Assembly (NCBI RefSeq): GCF_006438825.1
Contig: NZ_RCZP01000040.1
Coordinates: forward strand, 1-50,255
Length of the DNA stretch: 50,255 nt
DNA from: Muricoccus nepalensis
Lineage (GTDB): Bacteria; Pseudomonadota; Alphaproteobacteria; Acetobacterales; Acetobacteraceae
Direction: 5' to 3'
Shown here: positions 43,958 through 50,255 of the stretch, one piece after another
Layout of the letters: every line of letters starts with the position of its first letter
How positions within the stretch are numbered: position 1 is the stretch's first letter
Translations under genes and position numbers: made by a program
Notes under the pieces: generated by a model
Databases searched by the model: none
The model's input: the letters and a program-made list of their open reading frames with translations, nothing else
Told to the model about the DNA's origin: nothing

Positions 43958-44120
43958 GTGGCAGAGGTAGTGTGCGGCCGATGCGGCGCGATCTTCGACG
44001 TGGACAAGACAATGGGCCGCGCGGGCATGAACCTCGAGTGGAGGCACGCTCCGAGTGTCAGACATGGCATGCACGTCATGGTCCATCAGATCTGCCCGGT
44101 GTGTCCGTCGTCGAATGCTT
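43958..44120 (+). CDS. Possible zinc-ribbon protein, cut by IS3 element
   Basis: From a GTG at 43958 the frame reads AEVVCGRCGAIFDVD, then a linker and HQICPVCPSSNAL. Two CxxC pairs 40 residues apart fit a small zinc ribbon. The IS3 left end begins at 44121 and the frame ends shortly inside it at 44173, so the native C-terminus is unknown. No continuation is recognisable on the other side of the IS. Confidence 0.35.
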
Positions 44121-44175
44121 TGGGACAGGGAGGGTGCTGGCTTAGTGGAGGCTCCGGCGCATCTGGTGGTTGACG

Positions 44176-45156
44176 TTAGGCGGCTCGACGTTGGTGCAGC
44201 AAGCGTCGCTGCTGGATGGTCTGGCGCTTGATGCGTTCTCGCTCGAGCAGGATGGTCTGCCCTCGGCCGAGATAGACGTCGGCCGGGGTGAGGTTCTGCA
44301 GGCTCTCGTGGTAGCGCTGGTGATTGTAGTGCGCGACGAAGGCCTCGATCTGCGCCTCAAGGTGGCCGGGCAGGAGGTAGTGCTCGAGCAGGATCCTGTT
44401 CTTGAGCGTCTGGTGCCAGCGCTCGATCTTGCCCCCGGTTTGCGGGTGGCAGGGAGCACCGCGGACATGCGCGATGCGCTTCTCGTCGAGCCACTTGGCC
44501 AGGTCGTCTGCGATGTAGCAGGGGCCGTTGTCGGAGAGCAGCCTTGGCCGGTGCAGGGCCTTTGCCTGATCGCAGCCGGAGGCGGCAAGGGCCTCCTCCA
44601 GTGTTTCCGTGACGTCGCTCGCCGCCATGGTGGTGCAGAGCTTCCAGGCGACGATGTACCGGGAGAAGTCGTCGAGCACGGTGGAGAGATAGAACCAGCC
44701 CCAGCCGGTCACCTTCAGGTAGGTGAAGTCCGTCTGCCAGAGTTGGTTCGGCGCCGTGGTCTTGGTGTGGAACTCATCGGCCGCCTTGACCACGATGAAG
44801 GCCGGGCTAGTGATCAGGTCGTGCGCCTTGAGCAGGCGGTAGACGGAAGCTTCCGAGACAAAGTAGCGCTGCTGGTCGGTGAAGCGCACGGCGAGTTCGC
44901 GCGGGGACAGCTCGGGCGCCTCCAGCGCCAGATCCACGATGCGGGACCGCACGGCGTCGGGGATGCGGTTCCAGACCCGCTCCGGTCGGGATGACCTGTC
45001 CTTGAGCGCCTCGGGGCCGCCGTCCTGGTACAGCTCGTACCAGCAATAGAAGGTCGCCCGTGGGATCCCGAGCCGCTCCAGGGTGCGCCGGACCGGCAGG
45101 TGTGATCCCTCGACCAAGCGGATGATCTCGAGCTTCTCGGCAGCTGGGTGCCTCAT
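44176..45156 (-). CDS. IS3-family transposase OrfB
   Basis: 326 residues. An N-terminal HTH-like region (RRTLERLGIPRATFYCWYEL) is followed by the integrase core: QLWQTDFTYLKVTGWGWFYL (first Asp), RPRLLSDNGPCYIADDLAKW (second Asp) and PQTGGKIERWHQTLKNRILL (Glu). The frame is complete. Its start overlaps orfA's stop by 4 bp; in IS3 elements a -1 frameshift there produces the OrfAB fusion that acts as transposase. Confidence 0.92.
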   Translation of the reverse strand: MRHPAAEKLEIIRLVEGSHLPVRRTLERLGIPRATFYCWYELYQDGGPEALKDRSSRPERVWNRIPDAVRSRIVDLALEAPELSPRELAVRFTDQQRYFVSEASVYRLLKAHDLITSPAFIVVKAADEFHTKTTAPNQLWQTDFTYLKVTGWGWFYLSTVLDDFSRYIVAWKLCTTMAASDVTETLEEALAASGCDQAKALHRPRLLSDNGPCYIADDLAKWLDEKRIAHVRGAPCHPQTGGKIERWHQTLKNRILLEHYLLPGHLEAQIEAFVAHYNHQRYHESLQNLTPADVYLGRGQTILLERERIKRQTIQQRRLLHQRRAA

Positions 45157-45533
45157 TCGCGGCCGTCCCCATCCGCGATCATGCTTTTTTTAAGCAGCCG
45201 CAGCTCGAGCGCCTGCTCCGCCACCACTTCCTTGAGGGTGCGGGCCTCCTGACGGAGGTTCTTGACCTCGTCCGTCGTGGCCGCCCGGGCCGTGTCCCCA
45301 GCCAGGCGGCGATTGCCCGCCTCCAGGAATTCCTTCGACCACGTGTAGTACAGGCTCTCGGCAATGCCCTCGCGGCGGCACAGGGCGGCAATGCTCTCCT
45401 CCCCGCGCAAGCCCTCCAGCACGATCCGGATCTTGTCCTCAGCTGAGAGGTGCTTGCGGGTCGCCCGGCGGATGTCGCGCACCACCCGCTCGGCGGACGG
45501 CTTCGCGTTCAGTGTCGCTGGCTTCTGGCTCAT
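45153..45533 (-). CDS. IS3-family OrfA
   Basis: 126 residues with a helix-turn-helix (SAEDKIRIVLEGLRGEESIA, ALCRREGIAESLYYTWSKEF) and a C-terminal leucine-rich coiled coil (VKNLRQEARTLKEVVAEQAL, ELRLLKKS). This is the DNA-binding and multimerisation subunit of IS3 elements. A T6 tract at 45185-45190 (A6 in the coding sense, giving KKS) lies just before the overlap with orfB and is a plausible slip site. Confidence 0.9.
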   Translation of the reverse strand: MSQKPATLNAKPSAERVVRDIRRATRKHLSAEDKIRIVLEGLRGEESIAALCRREGIAESLYYTWSKEFLEAGNRRLAGDTARAATTDEVKNLRQEARTLKEVVAEQALELRLLKKSMIADGDGRE

Positions 45534-45741
45534 GGCTCGTTCCCTGGCGGTTACGATGAACCGGAAACTCTCCTTTCCTCAACCATCCCCCTCTGTCTCA
45601 TGAGCCCTGACGGCGGACACTGCCCGGTGCGACATGCCGCAGTTGGCGGTCCGATCCCAGCCTGTCCGGATGAGGACATAGCTGTCCGGAAGGTCATGGA
45701 CCACGCAGAGAGGCCCTCCCAGTGAGCAGCACTTGCCGAGG

Positions 45742-45930
45742 CTAGCCAGCGCCGGACAGCTTCATAACAACATCATCAAAGGTACCCTTCACAACGATCG
45801 CGTATGAGAAGCCTGACATGTGGACCTCCGTTGTCGCCGTGAGGCCCACCGGAAGAACGGCGACAACCATCGCCGGGTTGATGGCAACGGGGAGGCTGTT
45901 CGATTGTACAAAGTGAACCAAAGCGAGCAT
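45742..45930 (-). CDS. FlbD-like small protein
   Basis: 62 residues from the ATG at 45930, with GGGAG 7 bp upstream; the start at 46014 would add 28 unrelated residues. The order LVHFVQSNSLPVAINPAMVV, TEVHMSGFSYAIVVKGTFDD, VVMKL resembles the small beta-barrel FlbD-type proteins (N-P...VV......V.V..S.DEV...L), one of which sits in flagellar operons. The likeness is structural and weak; no flagellar genes are nearby. Confidence 0.45.
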   Translation of the reverse strand: MLALVHFVQSNSLPVAINPAMVVAVLPVGLTATTEVHMSGFSYAIVVKGTFDDVVMKLSGAG

Positions 45931-46128
45931 GAGGCACTCCCAAGGAGCCTTCGGTTGGCAGCCCTCTTGCCGTAATGCGGCAGCCGCCTGTTTAGAGAAA
46001 GCTTTCACACGCATCTTAGTGCGAGCCAGTCACGTTTCATTGCAGATTAGTTACGGCGGACTTACGCCGTGGTGTCAGCCGTTCTCTCGCATTGCGTTGG
46101 CCGTGAGCCGGGAAATGCTTACCCCGCC

Positions 46129-46638
46129 TCAGCGCACCCCGACGGCGTCGATGGCCAGCATCGGCGAGGCACCGACCCGCCAGCGCTCAGGCACCAGCAA
46201 TACCCGTTCACGTGGCGCCGCCTCGAAGGCTTGGGGTGGGCGGCTATTGTCGATGAAGCGGCCGATTTGATCCTGGAAAGCAGCCTCATCGCGCCACATC
46301 CCCACATTGTAGAACGAGGTCCAGCGTGGATCGAGGCCGCTCCAGTTGATCCACACCAGCCTTTGGCGATCGGCCGGCGAGCTGAGGAACTCCGCCACTA
46401 GGCCGGACCTGTCCGCCACCCTGGCGCGGGTGGACCAATACTGCAGGAACTGATCCTCCATTCCATGGCGGATCTTCCAATGCACAACAATGATCCGCAG
46501 GGGCGTCGTTGCGACAGGAGCGGCAACAGCTGCAGTACCGGACGCACTCGCCGAGGGCTGGGCAGCGACGATTGGTGGGTTACTGACCGGGGCGCACCCA
46601 GCCAGGGCGGCCAAAATCAGGATCGGAAGCGATCTCAT
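46129..46638 (-). CDS. Lipoprotein with ABM-like ferredoxin fold
   Basis: 169 residues from the ATG at 46638. MRSLPILILAALAGC is a lipoprotein signal with Cys15 as lipid anchor; a longer frame from 46722 places it internally and is rejected. After an Ala/Ser/Pro-rich linker, RIIVVHWKIRHGMEDQFLQY, then AEFLSSPADRQRLVWINWSG and MWRDEAAFQDQIGRFID, resemble the dimeric alpha-beta barrel of antibiotic-biosynthesis-monooxygenase-like proteins. The substrate is unknown. The gene stands alone on the minus strand. Confidence 0.65.
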   Translation of the reverse strand: MRSLPILILAALAGCAPVSNPPIVAAQPSASASGTAAVAAPVATTPLRIIVVHWKIRHGMEDQFLQYWSTRARVADRSGLVAEFLSSPADRQRLVWINWSGLDPRWTSFYNVGMWRDEAAFQDQIGRFIDNSRPPQAFEAAPRERVLLVPERWRVGASPMLAIDAVGVR

Positions 46639-46865
46639 CGGGTCACCATGTGTTACTGACTGGTAGGGTCTGCACAAACTCAGGACGTGGCAACCAAGAA
46701 CGTGCCCGTCTCCGTGCCCCAAGTTCGTGGCCGGCGCGCTCCAGCGGCTTCAGCTGTGGTGGGAAGCGGTACTGCCGCGAGATGACCAGCTGGGTCGTGC
46801 CGCTCTAGTGGTGTAGGAGGCGGCCGCTCGGGTTAGGGCAGCCATCGTGGTGAACTTGGCTAGAG

Positions 46866-47454
46866 TTAGGTTGCGAGACGCAACACTGACCACAGGACAC
46901 CACGATAACCGATGAGAGGATTGCCTTTCGGCAGGTGGTAGAGAAGGGCTCTGACGCAACGTTTCTGCGAGAGATGATCGGCTTTGCGGCCCACCGGCGG
47001 ATGGGGCTGGATGCCGAGGGAGCCTGTGATGCCGCCCATGGTCCTCTTCACCACCCAGCGACGTGGGAGGACGTGGAAGCCTTTCTGATCGGAACGCCGG
47101 ACGATTTCGACGACGAAGTCGAGAAAGGCCGCCTTGTCCATCAGCTTGGTGCGGTCGTAGCCTGCGTCGGCGAAGAGGTGCTTCCTGAACAGGAGGCGCC
47201 GCACCAAGCGCCGAAACCCCCAGTACACGGTCTGCCACGGCCCAAAGTGGATCGGGAGCATCCGCCAGCCACCGCCCGAGCGCGCCAGGGAGCGGATCGC
47301 GTTCAGCACCTCGCGCAGGTCCACCGAGGGCTTTCTACCCCGCGTCAGCGGCTTCGGCATCAATGGCTCGACCCGCGCGTTGGACGCAGTGCCTCCAACC
47401 CTCATCCGTCAGGTCAGACGGGTAGCGCTTCGTCTTGCGGGCAAGCTCAGCCAT
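46866..47454 (-). pseudogene. IS5-family transposase, frameshifted with internal deletion
   Basis: The N-terminus MAELARKTKRYPSDLTDEGW starts at 47454, then the frame shifts near 47390 to EPLMPKPLTRGRKPSVDLRE and GGGWRMLPIHFGPWQTVYWG. After FRRLVRRLLF about 100 residues are missing (the part with the first Asp), and it resumes KHLFADAGYDRTKLMDKAAF and RRWVVKRT before losing similarity. Related IS5 transposases are about 270 residues. The copy cannot be active. I could not find clear terminal repeats. Confidence 0.8.
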
Positions 47455-47535
47455 CCGGCGACGCGTCTCTCGGGTCCATATCCCGAGCTTGAATCACCTT
47501 GCCCGCGCCCTGCCAAGCCATTCTCAAACGGTCAC

Positions 47536-47901
47536 TCAGAGCAGCCTTGTCTGAGCGCGAGCAAGGAAGGGGGCAGCGACCTGATCGATGCTGCTCTGAA
47601 TGGCAAGCAGGACGGCCTTGACGGAGCTGAAGCTTTGCACCGTGACCTGCTCGTCGCCGCGCATGGTGCTCATCTGCAATTCAGCGCCGGAACGCCAGAC
47701 GGCAAACAAGGCGTCGCATGTAGTGTCCGCGGAGGAGATGACGAGGGTCAGGTGCCCGTCATAGCCCTCCTGCCGATCGATCTCCCAAGTGCCGGGGACC
47801 CGGGACATTCCCAGTTCGAGTTCGCTCGCCTGGGCAGCGGAGAGGCTGTGGAAGGCCCGTAGAGAGGCTGTAGTGTTCGACTGGTATTGCTCGGGGCGCA
47901 T
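47536..47901 (-). CDS. Protein of unknown function
   Basis: 121 residues from the ATG at 47901 with AGGAG 6 bp upstream. It has a mixed alpha-beta pattern (GTWEIDRQEGYDGHLTLVIS, ALFAVWRSGAELQMSTMRGD) and a C-terminal helix (VKAVLLAIQSSIDQVAAPFL). There is no signal peptide and I recognise no family. It is flanked by a dead transposase and a doubtful small frame. Confidence 0.55.
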   Translation of the reverse strand: MRPEQYQSNTTASLRAFHSLSAAQASELELGMSRVPGTWEIDRQEGYDGHLTLVISSADTTCDALFAVWRSGAELQMSTMRGDEQVTVQSFSSVKAVLLAIQSSIDQVAAPFLARAQTRLL

Positions 47902-47976
47902 TTTGTGCTCCTGACGTCTCGCGCCGGCCTTCGGAAACCGGCGTTGACTGGCATCCAGGACAATTGCGGCGGAAGG

Positions 47977-48231
47977 TTAACAAGTCATGACTACCGGTCT
48001 GCCGGTCTTCGCATCCGCAACCAAAAGCCTGTCAGAACCACAATCATAGGTTGTATGACCTTGGGCAGCGCTTGCCGTGTGGCCGCTGGTCCTCGGACAC
48101 AGCTTCGACCACTGAGCAGAAGCAGTTGATCCAGCATAAAGGCGGATTGCTCTTGGTTCTTCGCTGTCCAACCCAGCAAACCTAACCGCGGTCCCGATGC
48201 CTTTCCTCATGGCTAAGGCAAAATTTGGCAT
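47977..48231 (-). CDS. Doubtful small open frame upstream of ctrA
   Basis: 84 codons from the ATG at 48231, divergent from ctrA. Third positions are much less GC-rich than in neighbouring genes, and the protein ([37 protein letters not shown]) matches nothing I know. It may be a chance frame in the ctrA regulatory region. Confidence 0.2.
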   Translation of the reverse strand: MPNFALAMRKGIGTAVRFAGLDSEEPRAIRLYAGSTASAQWSKLCPRTSGHTASAAQGHTTYDCGSDRLLVADAKTGRPVVMTC

Positions 48232-48300
48232 CGAAACGACTTGTCAACTTCGCGCTATGGTTGTATCAATGATCACGAGTTAGTGATTGGAGCCCGTCAC

Positions 48301-49050
48301 ATGCGTGTCCTGCTCGTCGAAGATGACCTGACCACCTCGCGTGGGGTGACCCTCATGCTCAAGACCCAGGGCATGATCGTGGACGCCGCCGACACCGGCG
48401 AGGAGGCGCTCGAGCTCGCGCGCCTCTACGACTACGACATCGTGGTGCTCGACCTCATGCTGCCGGACATGGAGGGCTACGAGGTGGTCCGCCGCCTGCG
48501 CGCCGGCCGCAGCGCGACCCCGGTGCTGATCCTGTCGGGCCTCTCCCGCCCGGGCGCCAAGGTGCAAGGCTTTGGCCTCGGCGCCGACGACTTCATCGTC
48601 AAGCCCTTCGACAGCCAGGAACTCATCGCCCGCATCCAGGCCATCGTCCGCCGAACGAAGGGCTTTGCCCAGCCCAACATCTCGGTCGGCCGCCTCAACC
48701 TCGACCTTGGCGCTCACGCGGCCACCGTCGGCGGCAAGCCCGTCCACCTCACGGGCAAGGAGTACGCCATCCTCGAGCTCCTCACCCTGCGCAAGGGCAT
48801 GGTCATGACCAAGGAGGCCTTCCTCAACCACCTCTACGGCGGCATGGACGAGCCCGAGGTCAAGATCATCGACGTCTTCATCTGCAAGCTCCGCAAGAAG
48901 CTCGCCCAGGCCGGCTGCGAGGACCTCATCGGAACCGTCTGGGGACGCGGCTACGTCCTGCGCGACCCGGCGCAGGGCATGATCCGCAGCCCGTCCGTCG
49001 ACCTGGCGCCTAGCTCTTACCAGTATACAGCCTCTCAGGCTCAAGCCTGA
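48301..49050 (+). CDS. ctrA: CtrA-type response regulator
   Basis: 249 residues from the ATG at 48301. The receiver domain is [20 protein letters not shown] with phospho-acceptor D51 ([10 protein letters not shown]), the same number as in Caulobacter CtrA, and K in [15 protein letters not shown]. The OmpR-type winged helix is nearly identical to Ctr[62 protein letters not shown]. CtrA controls cell cycle, motility and related genes in alphaproteobacteria. The tail is extended and ends AQA rather than the AA degradation signal. A plasmid location would make it a second copy. It is followed by a hairpin and a sensor gene. Confidence 0.9.
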   Translation: MRVLLVEDDLTTSRGVTLMLKTQGMIVDAADTGEEALELARLYDYDIVVLDLMLPDMEGYEVVRRLRAGRSATPVLILSGLSRPGAKVQGFGLGADDFIVKPFDSQELIARIQAIVRRTKGFAQPNISVGRLNLDLGAHAATVGGKPVHLTGKEYAILELLTLRKGMVMTKEAFLNHLYGGMDEPEVKIIDVFICKLRKKLAQAGCEDLIGTVWGRGYVLRDPAQGMIRSPSVDLAPSSYQYTASQAQA

Positions 49051-49054
49051 GAGG
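49031..49054 (+). terminator. Hairpin overlapping the ctrA stop codon
   Basis: CCTCTCAGGC (49031-49040), loop TCAA, GCCTGAGAGG (49045-49054): a perfect 10-bp stem. The ctrA stop TGA (49048-49050) is inside the right arm. No T-run follows, so it may end transcription weakly or protect the mRNA. Confidence 0.55.
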
Positions 49055-49302
49055 CTGATACCCGCGGGCGAGCCTCGCCCCCAATTAGAGGGGGTTATGC
49101 CTCGATAGGTGCGGCCTTGCGCCACACGGCACGCGGGTGCCTTGAAGAGCGTCACGGCCTTCCAAATGCGATCGCTCCTCTGTGCCATCCGGCACGAGCC
49201 TTCATCGCGTGTTGATAACATCGCTCTAGCGTCGCAGGTCACCCTCATAAACGTCGGTGTGCTGGGACATCCTTCGTGGCCAGAACCGCTTCTCCGTGCA
49301 GG

Positions 49303-49960
49303 ATGCTCATCCGTCGCTACGCATCTGTGCGACTAGCAGCGGTGACGGCTGGACTGTTGTTCGCTGCCGCTGCCGCTTGCGTTCTGTGGCTTGGCGCGGT
49401 GGCAGAAGGCGAGGCGCAGCAGCACCGCGTCCTCGTTTTGGACGATCTCGCGCGCCAAGCGGCCATCCAGCTTGACCACGGCATGGCCGAACGCGTCTCG
49501 CAGCTCACCGATGTGGTCGCCAGCGGCGATCTACGGAGCCTTCACCATCCGCCAGGCATTCGAGACCTGCTCGAGCGGGTGAAGGAGAGCTGGGCTCCTT
49601 ACGCTTGGATCGGCGTCACGGACGCCGCAGGCCGTGTGGTTGCTGCCTCGAATGGCTTGCTGGAGGGGAACGACGTCTCGGTCCGCCCTTGGTTCCAGCA
49701 CGGCCGTGCCGGCCTCTTTGTCGGGGACGTGCACGAGGCTGCTCTACTCGCCAGCCGCTTGCGGGGTCCGGAGGGGGAGCCGCTCCGCTTCGTCGACATC
49801 GCGCTACCCCTTCGAGATGCAGATGGCGGCCTCTTGGGCATGCTCGGTGCCCATATCTTCTGGGACTGGGCGAAGCAGGTGGAGCAGTCGGTCCTCAGCC
49901 CATCTCAGGAAGCTGGCGGGGTCGAGCTTCTCATCGTGTCAGCAGACGACCAAGTCCTTC
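49303..49960 (+). pseudogene. dCache-domain sensor protein, truncated by IS66
   Basis: From the ATG at 49303 (GTG at 49276 is an alternative) a membrane helix (about residues 8-28, VRLAAVTAGLLFAAAAACVL) is followed by a periplasmic sensing domain: DDLARQAAIQLDHGMAERVS, WIGVTDAAGRVVAASNGLLE, GNDVSVRPWFQHGRAGLFVG and RFVDIALPLRDADGGLLGML, the dCache pattern that binds small ligands. The reading frame is cut at 49961 by an IS66 left end. The second membrane helix and output domain (kinase, diguanylate cyclase or chemoreceptor) are therefore lost, or lie beyond the IS outside the window. Confidence 0.8.
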
Positions 49961-50255
49961 GTACTCGTCCGGCGAGGGCCGCCTTCTGTGAGGGATGATG
50001 ACCTCTGACCTTAGTGACCGCTCGTGAGGGCGACGCAAAGGACGGGGGCGGGATGGAGATCATCACCGGGGTTGAGCGGCGTCGTCGCTGGCGTGCCGAG
50101 GACAAGCTGCGCGTGCTGGCCGAGGCGGCGCAGCCCGGGGCGCGGACGTCGGAGGTGGCCCGGCGGCACGACATCAGCCGCGGGCTGCTGTGGTACTGGC
50201 GGCGTCAGTTGCGGCAGGGGCAGCTCAGGGTGCATGACGCGCCTGAGCCGATGTT
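49961..50255 (+). mobile_element. IS66-family element, left end (continues past window)
   Basis: Starts GTACTCG then TCCGGCGAGGGCCGCC, nearly the same as the left end at 14367. The following leader (GGATGATGACCTCTGACC and onward) is also shared, with a few differences, so the two are diverged copies of one element. Confidence 0.82.
50053..50255 (+). CDS. tnpA: IS66 TnpA (3' end beyond window)
   Basis: Starts MEIITGVERRRRWRAEDKLR at 50053 after GGGGGCGGG. It differs from the copy at 14459 by a few residues (for example the HTH reads TSEVARRHDISRGLLWYWRR) and diverges after RQLRQGQ. No stop or shift is visible in the 67 codons present. Confidence 0.85.
   Translation, partial: MEIITGVERRRRWRAEDKLRVLAEAAQPGARTSEVARRHDISRGLLWYWRRQLRQGQLRVHDAPEPM

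Larger units (their letters stand above)
44121..45600 (-). mobile_element. IS3-family insertion sequence, apparently intact
   Basis: Ends TGGGACAGGGAGGGTG (from 44121) and, read inward from 45600, TGAGACAGAGGGGGATG match at most positions and start with the TG typical of IS3. Length is about 1.48 kb. Both orfA and orfB are complete and overlap by 4 bp, the normal arrangement. No clear target duplication was seen. Confidence 0.82.

Noticed and set aside
48280-49248. 322-codon minus-strand frame opposite ctrA
   Set aside because: Antisense of a clear CtrA coding sequence; composition typical of GC-rich shadows.

Overview
The window looks like a piece of a large plasmid or chromid from a high-GC alphaproteobacterium. 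The best guess is an Acetobacteraceae (Roseomonas-like) relative; this is inferred from the CtrA homologue, the PEP-CTERM tails, the HWE/HisKA_2 kinases and the codon use. The extrachromosomal call rests on a complete replication and partition module at 24.8-28.0 kb: a RepA_C-type initiator, iterons with DnaA-like boxes, parB, parA with an N-terminal HTH, and three copies of one 14-bp palindrome that are good parS candidates.

Layout. (1) 1-11.3 kb: surface-polysaccharide cluster. A leftward, tightly coupled run (9935 to 1) carries two methyltransferases, three GT4 glycosyltransferases, an AlgI-like MBOAT O-acetyltransferase, an AlgJ/AlgX-like partner and gmd (cut by the window edge). A further GT4 gene is divergent at 10057. 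(2) 11.6-17.2 kb: a dead IS5-family element, an RTX/DUF4214 secreted protein, an IS66 remnant cut by a second dead IS5-family element, and a hexapeptide acyltransferase. (3) 17.3-20.4 kb: two PEP-CTERM genes, each followed by a short MarR-like regulator, with tRNA-Gly(TCC) between them. (4) 20.7-24.6 kb: broken tyrosine recombinase, a small unknown gene and a frameshifted mutS. (5) 24.8-28.0 kb: repA / iterons / parB / parA. (6) 28-32.3 kb: gene-poor stretch with two DUF3606 miniproteins, a serine-recombinase tail, and an IS66 remnant interrupted by an IS6-family element. (7) 32.3-40.0 kb: an 884-residue repeat protein, a small membrane-anchored protein, a PAS-PAS-HWE kinase, and a photoreceptor kinase joining a photoactive-yellow-protein domain to a bacteriophytochrome (Ppr type). 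(8) 40.2-50.3 kb: integrase C-terminal fragment, frameshifted RlpA-like gene, polyprenyl-phosphate sugar transferase, intact IS3 element, small unknown genes, ctrA homologue, and a dCache sensor gene cut off by an IS66 copy.

How it may work together: the first 10 kb plus the sugar transferase at 42.4 kb and the acyltransferase at 16.6 kb look like parts of an extracellular polysaccharide pathway. The PEP-CTERM, RTX/DUF4214 and repeat proteins would be exported surface or matrix proteins. The light sensor, second kinase, ctrA and dCache sensor suggest that the replicon also carries signalling input. The most unusual observations are the PYP-bacteriophytochrome fusion whose PYP numbering matches the classic protein residue for residue; three lox-like 9-7-9 sites, two of them in inverted orientation with shared flanks and each near an integrase fragment; and the three exact parS-like palindromes.

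All assignments come from reading the sequence; no database search was run.
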